Of a stretch of 51,644 bases of DNA, positions 35,658-43,042 are shown one piece after another. Each line of letters starts with the position of its first letter. Position 1 is the stretch's first letter. Origin of the DNA: Sphingomonadaceae bacterium (GTDB lineage: Bacteria; Pseudomonadota; Alphaproteobacteria; Sphingomonadales; Sphingomonadaceae); contig CANJCQ010000022.1 of the NCBI GenBank assembly GCA_947473355.1, positions 1 to 51,644 on the forward strand, in the 5' to 3' direction. The notes beneath the pieces were generated by a model. It was not told where the DNA came from. It saw nothing but the letters and a program-made list of their open reading frames with translations, and did no database searches. The position numbers and the translations under genes were made by a program.

Positions 35658-36071
35658 TCACCGCTTCACAATCGTCTCGATTGCCGCGTCAAGCTCGCCG
35701 CCAGCGGCAGCGGCATAGAAGGCATGAAGCACATTCGGCACATCGCCGAGCTGCTTCACGAACACGGCGTTGCCATCCTTGCTGAGTGCGATCGGCTTTG
35801 AACCATATTTGCACTGCACATAGCAGCCACCATCTTGCTCGAAGAACCATGACCGGACGACACGCTGGCGCTGAACACGGACCCGTTCGCCGGCATCGTT
35901 CTTGGTCCAGCGCGGAGCAGTGACGGTATATTGCTCACCCTTGATGGCTGCATCAGCGGCGCTGAGTTGTTCCTCAATGGCTTTGAGCAGCTTCTGGCGA
36001 CGTGCCTCTACCGGGCTGACTGCATTGCGCCGGGCGATGGACTTGATCGTAAGCTTGGCAAGTGACGACAT
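35658..36071 (-). CDS. Small unknown protein (resembles DUF6641)
   Basis: The 137-aa protein has a basic N-terminal part (SIARRNAVSPVEARRQKLLK), a helix, a Trp-containing strand segment (RVVRSWFFEQDGGCYVQCKYG) and an acidic helical C-terminus. The pattern resembles DUF6641 as I recall it; this was not checked. AGGAG about 9 nt before ATG 36071 decides the start. It is divergent from the 575-aa gene. Function is unknown; small proteins of this kind are common on proteobacterial mobile elements. Confidence 0.65.
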   Translation of the reverse strand: MSSLAKLTIKSIARRNAVSPVEARRQKLLKAIEEQLSAADAAIKGEQYTVTAPRWTKNDAGERVRVQRQRVVRSWFFEQDGGCYVQCKYGSKPIALSKDGNAVFVKQLGDVPNVLHAFYAAAAGGELDAAIETIVKR

Positions 36072-36242
36072 GATTGCATTCTCCTTCGTTGAGAATGCGA
36101 ATTCTGATTCCATCCAACTGATATTCCTACCGAATTCCTGCCAGCAGTATGCGCCAGACCTAAAAGTTTTAACTTTCGGGGGCGCTATGTTGCGTCAGCC
36201 GACAGGTGTGTTAGCGTCAACCAAGTTGGGGACAGGGGCACC

Positions 36243-37970
36243 ATGCCGGACAAAAAAATACTCGATGCCGAGCTGCAAAAAATCCAAACCGATGCGGTTG
36301 ATCAGGTCACTAAACACCAGAGTGCCCGGGATCTGCTGTATCAAAATCTGGCAGCCGCATACATTTGGTGGCGGCAGGCTGACAAACAGGAAGACTACCT
36401 TAACAATCTTTATGCCGCGAACGGGATTGCTCATCAAAACAGGGGAAACAGACCTAATTTCAATCCCTTGGTCAAGCTCGTATTCAAGCTGCCGGCTGAG
36501 AATAATCCGACTACAAGTCAGTGGGCTGGAGCGATCTTAGCTCTCCACGATTACTTTGACGATAACCCGCAAATATTCGATCATCGCCCCGACCCTGTAG
36601 GGGAACTCACGGCGCATATTCGGGACAGTGGCGGTGTTAATGGATTGCGACGGAAGCAAAGCGATGAGATTGAGGGCTTGGAGGACGATTCTGCTCCAGC
36701 GCCCAAGAAGGGGATAAAGCCTAAGAAACCTGACAAAAAACGGCTGAAGACGGAGCGCGAGGTCGTTTCCCACAAAAAGTCGCAGATTGAAGTCTCAGCA
36801 GGCATCTTGACCGTTGATGTCGGTACGGTTGCCGCCAATGACGACAATCTCCTTATCCTGCTCGCGAGGCGCGACAAGCAGACTGGCAAGCTCGTGATCG
36901 TCGGGACCACGAACGACAATGGGGTGGTCAATCAGGCTATTTTGGAATGCGTGGAGATCGATCTCAGCAACACGACCCCGAGCCTGCGAGTTCTGATTGA
37001 GTGCCTCAAGCCCCATTGCGTCCCCCGCGTGTTGCACAAGCGCATGGTACGAGATAAATTTTTCACGGCACATCTGGTCCCCGCAGATGATGACGGCAAC
37101 ACGAGTACCCGGCGGGAAATGGCTCGCTTGGTGATCACCAAGCAGGGCACCATTCTGGTCAGCAAATCACTCAGCGACGCGAGCCTGACGACCATCTCCC
37201 ATCCCAATCTGAAATTTGGCTTGGAATATGACGTTTACCTTCGCGGCAATGATCGACATTGGCTTGAAGCCGATCTGATCAATGAAGATCAGGTGTCTTT
37301 GTATAAGTCATCACCTAAGAAGAAGCTTGAAAAGGCAAGCGCTAAGACAAAGGCTTCCAAACAGCTTGTTTTGACAAACGAGTTAGCAAAGACGGACCGA
37401 AACATATACTTCTACGATATGGATTCTCTGGCGGAAGATATCAATTACCAACCGACTGTCATCGGTTATGATAGTTTTACGTTTGATTGGGAAATCAATG
37501 CCAGCAAGAAATTCGTGGACCGTTTCTATAAGCAGGCGCTCGATCCATGGCTGGTGCACGTGAAAAAGAACATTCACACAAAAGACAACAAGTGCATGAC
37601 CCTCGTGGTTGCCGACGATCATATCGAGGCGCAGTCACATTATCAGCCCAAGGCACCTGGCGCCGACAAGGTGAGCGGTTACACTCGGTACGGCGAGCAA
37701 TATCAGACACTGGCGAATGGTGATGCGACCATTGATCGCAAACCCGACGCCGTGACCGCGATCACCGTGTCCCCGCTAGATATCGCCGAGTTGTTTGCCA
37801 CGGTTGCATCGATGCATACCGGTGGAAATGTGGTCATTCGCGGCAATGCTCACATCATGATGGTCAGCTACGTAACCGCAACCGCGAAGCACACTGCCTT
37901 CGTGCCAGCCTGCGACCATACCGGAAAGCGAGATGCTACCCACTTCACCCGGTATGCGCAAAATGGCTAA
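36243..37970 (+). CDS. Unrecognised 575-aa protein, partner of the TGT-like gene
   Basis: I do not recognise a domain. The protein has a helical N-terminal part (residues 1-110, with SARDLLYQNLAAAYIWWRQA), a charged Lys/Pro-rich linker (about 155-185), a mixed middle part (VLHKRMVRDKFFTAHL; ARLVITKQGTILVSKSLS), a second Lys-rich linker near 360-380, and a well-ordered C-terminal section (VIGYDSFTFDWEINASKKF, LVVADDHIEAQSHY, GNVVIRGNAHIMMVSYV). There is no signal peptide and no membrane span, so it is cytoplasmic. Its 3' end overlaps the TGT-like gene by up to 38 nt, so the two are translationally linked and probably act together. The linkers suggest nucleic-acid contact; this is inference. 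Confidence 0.8.
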   Translation: MPDKKILDAELQKIQTDAVDQVTKHQSARDLLYQNLAAAYIWWRQADKQEDYLNNLYAANGIAHQNRGNRPNFNPLVKLVFKLPAENNPTTSQWAGAILALHDYFDDNPQIFDHRPDPVGELTAHIRDSGGVNGLRRKQSDEIEGLEDDSAPAPKKGIKPKKPDKKRLKTEREVVSHKKSQIEVSAGILTVDVGTVAANDDNLLILLARRDKQTGKLVIVGTTNDNGVVNQAILECVEIDLSNTTPSLRVLIECLKPHCVPRVLHKRMVRDKFFTAHLVPADDDGNTSTRREMARLVITKQGTILVSKSLSDASLTTISHPNLKFGLEYDVYLRGNDRHWLEADLINEDQVSLYKSSPKKKLEKASAKTKASKQLVLTNELAKTDRNIYFYDMDSLAEDINYQPTVIGYDSFTFDWEINASKKFVDRFYKQALDPWLVHVKKNIHTKDNKCMTLVVADDHIEAQSHYQPKAPGADKVSGYTRYGEQYQTLANGDATIDRKPDAVTAITVSPLDIAELFATVASMHTGGNVVIRGNAHIMMVSYVTATAKHTAFVPACDHTGKRDATHFTRYAQNG

Positions 37971-39309
37971 AGGCGCGGACCTAACAGCGCGATATGAAGG
38001 CTACGCTGTCTACCTTCCTTCGTTGCAGCAGCCCTACGCCCAGTTTGCGACCAAGAAAAATAAAGAGGTGCGCGACGGTGATGTGCCGAAAGGCTTTCGC
38101 ATCCCTGACCTGAATTTCTTCGATCCCGAAAGCCGATTATGGAGCTGCGGCTTCGCCCTCTACAGCGCAGGGCAGTTTGAAAACGCATCGATCCATAACC
38201 GCGATATCGTTGCCGAGCGTGATCGAACCAAAGGAACTGTCGTGGGTGACAGTGGAGGCTATCAGCTTGGCACTGGAAAAATCACGAACAAAAGGGAGAA
38301 GGCGGCGCTTGATCGCTACGTGAATTCACCCGAGCAGCAATATGCGAATTGGCACAGCACCGGCTTCAAAGAGCGGACCCTCGCATGGCTCGACCTCTAT
38401 TGCGACTACTCGATGACGCTCGACATGGTGCTTTGGGCGAGCGAAGAACATACGGGCAATAAAAAGAGTCAGCTCCGGAAGCTCAGCGCACAGCAACTCA
38501 TTCAATTGAGCGTCGATAACCTCCGCTATTTTTCTGACCACAGAGGCACAAATCGGGGCAAGGGCACGAAGTTTCTCAATGTCTTGCAGGATGTTGGCAA
38601 TGGGTCCGGCGACGCGTGGTATGACGCGGTCAAGGATTTCGAGTTTGAAGGCTGGGCATTCGGTAGCGAGACGCGGTTTTTAGGAAACAGCCTGCTGTGG
38701 TTGCGTCGGTTGCTCGATGACAAGAAGCTCGACAGGTCAGAATGGATTCACGTGCTTCAAAGCTCCCCGCCGGTCATGAGCGTGGTCTACACGGCGATCC
38801 AGCGATCATTGATCGAGGTCCTCGGCAGGGATATCCGGGTCAGCTATGATAGCAGTTCGCCACATCAGCTGGCGGGCAAGCAACGCGCGCTGGTCAGCAA
38901 ACCTGTTTTCACGGACAAGCTGAAAACTTGGAAAATGAGCAGCCAGCGGATTTGGCAAAACATACAGATTGCCCAGCGCAAGGTGGTTTTGCCACTTCCT
39001 GAGGATTCACCGCTCTCAAAATACATTGATATGAATGACTTGGTCTATCATCAGGGCTTGTACAAGCACAGCCGGGTTGACTCTCTCAGTGAACATCTGA
39101 TCGCCAACCACAACCTGTACACGTATCATGCAGCCACACTCGATGCCTGTGATCTCGTGTTCAAAGAGGGCATCAAGGATTGGTCAGCCGTGCCCGGCGA
39201 GTTGCAGGATTTTGTTGCTCTAGCAGATGAATTTTTCAAATCCGACAAGCCAGACGTTTTGCTTCAAAATTATGCCGGTGCGCTCAAAGCCCTCAGCAAG
39301 AGCAAGTAG
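37933..39309 (+). CDS. tRNA-guanine-transglycosylase (TGT/DpdA)-superfamily enzyme
   Basis: The 458-aa protein carries the TGT active-site layout in order: GDSGGYQ (D106; general acid in TGT), TLDMV (D164; base-binding Asp), LNVLQ (Q219), WAFGSE (in place of the GGL loop, about 241-246) and VSYDSSSP (D306; nucleophile position). The C-terminal CXCXXC...H zinc site of bacterial TGT is absent. Housekeeping TGT inserts preQ1 in tRNA; DpdA relatives insert 7-deazaguanines into DNA. The divergence, missing zinc site and island context favour a specialised nucleic-acid modification role, but the target is unknown. No queuosine-precursor genes are on the island. ATG 37933 has GGAAAG upstream; 37954 and 37963 are alternatives. 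Confidence 0.75.
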   Translation: MLPTSPGMRKMAKGADLTARYEGYAVYLPSLQQPYAQFATKKNKEVRDGDVPKGFRIPDLNFFDPESRLWSCGFALYSAGQFENASIHNRDIVAERDRTKGTVVGDSGGYQLGTGKITNKREKAALDRYVNSPEQQYANWHSTGFKERTLAWLDLYCDYSMTLDMVLWASEEHTGNKKSQLRKLSAQQLIQLSVDNLRYFSDHRGTNRGKGTKFLNVLQDVGNGSGDAWYDAVKDFEFEGWAFGSETRFLGNSLLWLRRLLDDKKLDRSEWIHVLQSSPPVMSVVYTAIQRSLIEVLGRDIRVSYDSSSPHQLAGKQRALVSKPVFTDKLKTWKMSSQRIWQNIQIAQRKVVLPLPEDSPLSKYIDMNDLVYHQGLYKHSRVDSLSEHLIANHNLYTYHAATLDACDLVFKEGIKDWSAVPGELQDFVALADEFFKSDKPDVLLQNYAGALKALSKSK

Positions 39310-39310
39310 A

Positions 39311-39616
39311 TCATCCCGCCAGCACCAGCTCCACAGCATCCTCATTGACCAGCGCATGGCACTTCTCACTGAGGGCAATGAAGCGCATCCCGACCGGGCG
39401 ATATCGCGGCAATGCGACCATTTCCTCACCAGCCCTTTGTAATCGGCTCGCGCAGATGGCAACGACTCCAATGCTGGGTTCTGCTTTTTTGAATTGCAGC
39501 GTTCTTAGATAACATTCGCTCTGACCGAGCCAGTCTTGGCTAAAATCACTTCTGTTATTAATAACGCCGACTTCCCTTAATAGCTCAAATACCTGATATA
39601 ATGTGTTTATTTTCAT
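39311..39616 (-). CDS. Small unknown protein (DUF6626-like pattern)
   Basis: The 101-aa protein has a helical N-terminus (INTLYQVFELLREVGVI), a conserved-looking FSQDWLGQSECYL and a C-terminal helix. This suggests the DUF6626 group, a family without known function; I could not verify it. It converges on the TGT-like gene with one base between the stops. Its start region is AT-rich, typical of this island. Confidence 0.55.
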   Translation of the reverse strand: MKINTLYQVFELLREVGVINNRSDFSQDWLGQSECYLRTLQFKKAEPSIGVVAICASRLQRAGEEMVALPRYRPVGMRFIALSEKCHALVNEDAVELVLAG

Positions 39617-40037
39617 ATTAATTCTCCGTTGATAAATACTTTAGTCGGTACGAGTTTTGAGGGCGTTTCGACTTGTATTTATCTGTGGAGCATGTCGAGT
39701 GCGGGACTTAACCAGATCCCGCACTCATATGTCGAAACATAGAGCCTTATTTGTGCGTCGAGATTGCCAGCCTGCTGTTGCCGTCGGAAATTCGCCTGCT
39801 CATCCCGCTTCCCACAGAGGCGAGACAACAAAGTATCAAGCGCGGCTCTCAGCGCGAGATGCAGGAGCAGGACAGAGACCGCGACAGCGGGACCCTGCAG
39901 TTGGCATGACGGTATTCGACTGGCTGTCATGACGATGCGTTGCGAACACAACTCATCACACGTTTGAGGTAACAGCGTAACCCTACCTCCCATTGGTGCG
40001 TGTGCAGTCGGTGGCTCAGACCCATGCGAATGTCGCA

Positions 40038-40071
40038 TAGCCACAATGAGCGATAAGCCTCATTGTGGCTA
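40038..40071. repeat. Perfect 13-bp inverted repeat
   Basis: TAGCCACAATGAG (40038-40050) pairs exactly with CTCATTGTGGCTA (40059-40071) across an 8-nt loop. There is no T run. It may be a terminator, a recombination site for the nearby small recombinase (40424), or the remnant of a mobile end. Confidence 0.6.
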
Positions 40072-40142
40072 AACCAATCGAATGCCCAGAACCAGATATC
40101 AGAAATAATGAATCCAAATGACGCGATAAGGATTGGGTCAGT

Positions 40143-40409
40143 TTGAGCGAAAGCGAAAACGATAAACCCAATCCGAAATCGCATGAGGACGAACAGTCCG
40201 CATCTCAGTTGCTGAGAAACAATTCCCCCAAAGAGACACAAGTTTCAAATGAACGCTTCGACGATCCACGTCCATTTTCTCCCATTAAGAAATACTCAAA
40301 AATTAACAGGACCGAGTCAGGTCATTGGAATTCAATCATTCTCGTCTGGCTGGAAATCGGTAGGACCAACTCACTGATTAATATATATTTCTGTCATCGA
40401 AAATATTAA
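40143..40409 (+). CDS. Possible small hydrophilic protein
   Basis: This is an 88-aa frame from a TTG. Residues 1-55 are hydrophilic and charged (MSESENDKPNPKSHEDEQSA). The rest reads into AT-rich sequence and looks less protein-like. There is no clear ribosome site and nothing is recognised. Confidence 0.3.
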   Translation: MSESENDKPNPKSHEDEQSASQLLRNNSPKETQVSNERFDDPRPFSPIKKYSKINRTESGHWNSIILVWLEIGRTNSLINIYFCHRKY

Positions 40410-40423
40410 TCAGGAGCCGGAAA

Positions 40424-40990
40424 TTGGCAAAGGCAAAGGTACTCAGCAAGGACGAAATCAAGCGTGTCATGCGCCTGGCTGAATGCGGGAGCAACGGGGA
40501 ACGCGACAAGCTGGCTCTGGCTCTCAGCATTCATGCCGGGATGCGTGTCGGGGAAATTGCTGCACTGACAATCGGTGATGTTCGCGGGATCGATGGACGG
40601 GCAGTCGAGGTCATTCACCTGACCAAGCATCAGACAAAGGGCAATCGCTCGCGGCGCGTGTTCATCAGTGACGATTTGCGAAAGCTGATCACCAGTTACC
40701 TTGCCGATCGATCCCATGTCAGTGATGGCACGGCGCTCATCCGCAGCACTCGCACTGGCGGGCATTTCAGCAACATCAGTCTCAGTCTTCGGATGAAGGC
40801 AATCTATCGCTCATCTGGAATCAGCACGAGCAGCCATGCCGGTCGTAGGACGTTCGCAACACGCAAGAACGAGCTGGGGATCGGGATGCGAACGATTCAG
40901 CAGCTTCTCGGTCACGCGAACATCGCGACCACAGCGTTGTACTGCGATGTTTCCGACGATCAGCTCACCAACGCTGTCAACGCGATCTGA
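40424..40990 (+). CDS. Small tyrosine recombinase (catalytic domain only)
   Basis: At 188 aa this is about half the length of a normal integrase, without the N-terminal core-binding domain. The complete catalytic set is visible: R in GMRVGEIAAL, K in HQTKGNRSR, HAGRRTFAT (HxxR), LLGHANIATTALYCDV with His and the nucleophile Tyr. Such short recombinases (FimB-like) act as inversion or excision enzymes or helpers. The start is a TTG with AGGAG 7 nt upstream. It precedes the lipoprotein/wHTH/Hxs section and may mark a second module joined into the island. Confidence 0.83.
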   Translation: MAKAKVLSKDEIKRVMRLAECGSNGERDKLALALSIHAGMRVGEIAALTIGDVRGIDGRAVEVIHLTKHQTKGNRSRRVFISDDLRKLITSYLADRSHVSDGTALIRSTRTGGHFSNISLSLRMKAIYRSSGISTSSHAGRRTFATRKNELGIGMRTIQQLLGHANIATTALYCDVSDDQLTNAVNAI

Positions 40991-41028
40991 TTGAAAAAGT
41001 TAAAACATTTAAGTTTGGAGCGCGTAAA

Positions 41029-41178
41029 ATGAACACATATTGGGCACACGTTCGCATTGCTGTCGGGGCTTTCATTCGAGTTACCGTTCAAGCCGATAAT
41101 CCCTACATCGCAACTCAAATGCTCAAAGCGCTATATGGGGACAAGTTGATTTCGGATTTTGCCAGTCTGGTTGTCTAG
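41029..41178 (+). CDS. Small 49-aa protein, family duplicated at 42227
   Basis: The short frame starts MNTYWAHVRIAVGAFIRVTV and continues QADNPYIATQMLKALYGDK. GGAG lies about 9 nt before the ATG. The middle part recurs at 42227-42352 as AAVQADNPYIATQMLKAMYG in a truncated copy, with mainly silent or conservative changes. This supports it being, or having been, a real coding sequence. It follows the small recombinase gene by 38 bp. Function is unknown. Confidence 0.65.
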   Translation: MNTYWAHVRIAVGAFIRVTVQADNPYIATQMLKALYGDKLISDFASLVV

Positions 41179-41191
41179 CCAATTTCGAGAT

Positions 41192-41734
41192 TTATTCGCA
41201 CTTTGACTCAGTGCTAACCTTAGATGTTTCGTCGTAATCCAATGATCCAGACGTCTCCCACTTATCGGCATCCAGAGTTTTACTAAATTGTTCAACTTTG
41301 ATGCTATCTGGAGAAATCATGGATACCTTTACTGTTATGTCGTCCTTTAATGGTCTGGATTCTCCTACCAATAATTCACCTGTTGTGAGATTCACTGTGC
41401 TGTAAACTTTCTGGTGAAATATGAAACTAGCACCTGAGAATTCATATGAAAATTCAATATTATCAGTATCAGTCGATTTGTGAGTGGGCAATCCATCAGA
41501 AAACACCATCTGACCCATCTCAGCGTCGTATGTAATACGAAACGCGGGCTTCACATTGCAGTCTAAGCCCCACCCAGACCATTTGTGCTGCGATACGTAT
41601 TTCAGTACGGCACGCCCATCTTCCGGCAAGGTTTGCTCTGCTTGTGCGGTCTCACCGGAGTTGTCTGGATTCCCGCTACAACTGACCAGCGCGATCATCG
41701 CAGCCGCCGTCACCAAAAGAAACTTGCCCCGCAT
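41192..41734 (-). CDS. Putative lipoprotein of unknown function
   Basis: The 180-aa protein has a lipoprotein signal (AAAMIALVSC lipobox, Cys near residue 19), a short Ser/Glu/Gln spacer and a beta-rich domain (FRITYDAEMGQMVFSDG, FSYEFSGASFIFHQKVY). GGAGGGGG lies just before the ATG at 41734. It would be anchored in a membrane facing the periplasm. Nothing similar is recognised. It is convergent with the small gene at 41029 and lies near the Hxs locus. Confidence 0.7.
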   Translation of the reverse strand: MRGKFLLVTAAAMIALVSCSGNPDNSGETAQAEQTLPEDGRAVLKYVSQHKWSGWGLDCNVKPAFRITYDAEMGQMVFSDGLPTHKSTDTDNIEFSYEFSGASFIFHQKVYSTVNLTTGELLVGESRPLKDDITVKVSMISPDSIKVEQFSKTLDADKWETSGSLDYDETSKVSTESKCE

Positions 41735-41916
41735 ATTCCCCCTCCAAGCCAACTCACCTGATGAGACAGCGATAGAGCTAGACCTACGGAAGTCCCCCAA
41801 ATTCTTCTATATTATATAAGAACCTTATATATTATGGAATAATTAGGTAGGAAACGTCCCGCATCCATCATAACAACTTTATTACATAAAAGGGATTTCT
41901 AAGAGAAGATCGGTAC

Positions 41917-42225
41917 ATGCCTCCCGTTGCTAAATATTGTGAGCACGATCTATTTTCAATTGAGGGACAAATTGCCTTCTTTTTGATCGAGTGCGAGCGG
42001 AGCGCCGGAGAGATATACGAATATGTAGGCGCTAGTCAGCCGACGATTTCCAAAAGAATTGGTAGGATGCTCGATCTCGGGATGATCGAACTGAAAAGCT
42101 CGACCGGCGACCGGCGTGTGTCGATCTATGGCGTGACAGACAGCTTCCGGAGCTATCTTGCTGAAACGAACATGACGAGGGTCATTGGGGAAATCATTCT
42201 TCACGCGCCGAAATCCGTTGATTGA
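41917..42225 (+). CDS. MarR-like winged-helix DNA-binding protein
   Basis: The 102-aa protein is a single winged-helix domain: RSAGEIYEYVGASQPTISKR is the helix-turn-helix, and LKSSTGDRRVSIYGVTD forms the wing. It resembles MarR or ArsR regulators reduced to the DNA-binding part. It lies 224 bp before hxsA on the same strand, so it is a good candidate regulator of the Hxs genes. That link is inferred from position only. Confidence 0.75.
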   Translation: MPPVAKYCEHDLFSIEGQIAFFLIECERSAGEIYEYVGASQPTISKRIGRMLDLGMIELKSSTGDRRVSIYGVTDSFRSYLAETNMTRVIGEIILHAPKSVD

Positions 42226-42226
42226 C

Positions 42227-42352
42227 GCTGCCGTTCAAGCCGATAATCCCTACATCGCCACTCAGATGCTCAAGGCGATGTACGGGGAAGGATTTCGCCT
42301 GCCCGGTCGGCTGAGCTACCCGGTGTCAGATGCGGCGAACTCAGGGCGATGA
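42227..42352 (+). pseudogene. Truncated copy of the small 41029 gene
   Basis: This is an open frame without a start of its own, reading AAVQADNPYIATQMLKAMYG and then a divergent tail. It matches residues 20-40 of the 49-aa protein encoded at 41029 and follows directly after the wHTH stop. Nucleotide identity to the first copy is high over about 65 bp. The N-terminal half is missing, so this is a recombination scar or a decayed copy. The two copies bracket the lipoprotein and wHTH genes. Confidence 0.6.
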
Positions 42353-42448
42353 AAAATCGGTTCCGGTCAGCCGTAAAAGGGATGACTCGTTAACAGATGT
42401 GCGGTATCTGCAACTCTCCGGCTTTATCGAGCGTGTCAGGGTGACCTT

Positions 42449-42697
42449 ATGAAGAAGAAATTTCTGAAGCCCTTTGCAGCCACAGTTGGGACGCTAATCG
42501 CGTCCACTAGCGCAAATGCTGCTGTTTCTCCGATCCCCGAGGCTGTGAGTCTTTACGCTGCCAGTGCAGGAAGTGTCGCGGGCGGCGACGTGGTGCTTGG
42601 GCATGCAATTGGAGATGTGCAGAACGCCGCGCACGCTTCGCACGCATCTCATTCCTCGCACGCATCGCATGCTTCGCACGCCTCAAGTGCGTATTGA
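42449..42697 (+). CDS. hxsA: His-Xaa-Ser repeat precursor peptide HxsA
   Basis: The 82-aa precursor has an N-terminal export-like leader (MKKKFLKPFAATVGTLIAST, ending SANAA) and a C-terminal run of His-Ala/Ser-Ser triplets (HASHASHSSHASHASHAS), ending SAY. This is the hallmark of HxsA, the substrate of the His-Xaa-Ser radical-SAM system; the maturases HxsB and HxsC follow. The modification and final product of Hxs systems are not established. The His-Xaa-Ser run is encoded by imperfect 9-bp repeats. AGGGTGA upstream is the ribosome site. Confidence 0.9.
   Translation: MKKKFLKPFAATVGTLIASTSANAAVSPIPEAVSLYAASAGSVAGGDVVLGHAIGDVQNAAHASHASHSSHASHASHASSAY
42628..42690 (+). repeat. 9-bp coding repeats of the His-Xaa-Ser tract
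   Basis: Imperfect tandem 9-mers of the type CACGCNTCN encode six His-Xaa-Ser units. Codons vary among units, so selection acts on the peptide and not only on DNA slippage. The tract could still expand or contract by slippage. It is not a CRISPR: units are too short and there are no spacers. Confidence 0.75.
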
Positions 42698-42730
42698 GCT
42701 GCGACACATAGTCCTTTTCTAGGGATATAT

Positions 42731-43042
42731 ATGTCTGGTCCTGACACAAAGCAGGCGTCTTTTGACGTCGTGTTTCCGCTTGCCATGTTCAGCTTGGAGG
42801 CACTTAAGCGAGCGGCGTATGTTCTGATGGCACGAGCTACGGTAGCCTTTGAGACGTCGAATTTAGAGGTTCGTTGCACTATTATACCAACCACTGAGAC
42901 GATGGACCTCCAACTCTTGGAACGGGATTTTCGCCGCGAAGTGATAGATCAGGACCTTCGAATGGAAATCGAGGCTCGCACCGAGCCCATGCGGAATGCC
43001 ATACTGGGGCTCACTTTTTCCCGAACGGGCTTGCAGGGATGA
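42731..43042 (+). CDS. hxsD: His-Xaa-Ser system protein HxsD
   Basis: The 103-aa protein has an N-terminal strand region (SFDVVFPLAMFSLEALKRAA) and the LERDFRREVIDQDLR segment that corresponds to the LLNDYxLRE-type motif of HxsD. HxsD is a small accessory protein found in every Hxs locus and might recognise the precursor; this is unproven. It lies between hxsA and hxsB, and its stop overlaps the hxsB start by 4 nt. Confidence 0.85.
   Translation: MSGPDTKQASFDVVFPLAMFSLEALKRAAYVLMARATVAFETSNLEVRCTIIPTTETMDLQLLERDFRREVIDQDLRMEIEARTEPMRNAILGLTFSRTGLQG

Larger units (their letters stand above)
39617..40423. other. Long stretch without a convincing gene
   Basis: About 800 bp separate the small gene at 39616 from the second recombinase. 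Several overlapping frames on both strands (for example 39657-39932 and 39679-40044) lack consistent protein character, and none has a good ribosome site. A perfect 13-bp inverted repeat lies at 40038-40071. A weak 88-aa candidate starts at 40143. The stretch changes from GC-rich to AT-rich near 40050, which suggests joined segments. Confidence 0.5.

Noticed and set aside
36243..39309. A complete Dpd 7-deazaguanine DNA-modification system
   Set aside because: Only a TGT-like enzyme and one unknown partner occur. No QueC/QueD/QueE/FolE-like, DpdB-like or restriction genes are seen in the island.
39657..40044. Overlapping 91-aa and 121-aa open frames on opposite strands
   Set aside because: Neither has a ribosome site, a recognisable domain or consistent codon character.
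42628..42690. A CRISPR-like or minisatellite array
   Set aside because: The units are 9 bp, lack spacers and lie in frame inside hxsA, encoding the His-Xaa-Ser tract.
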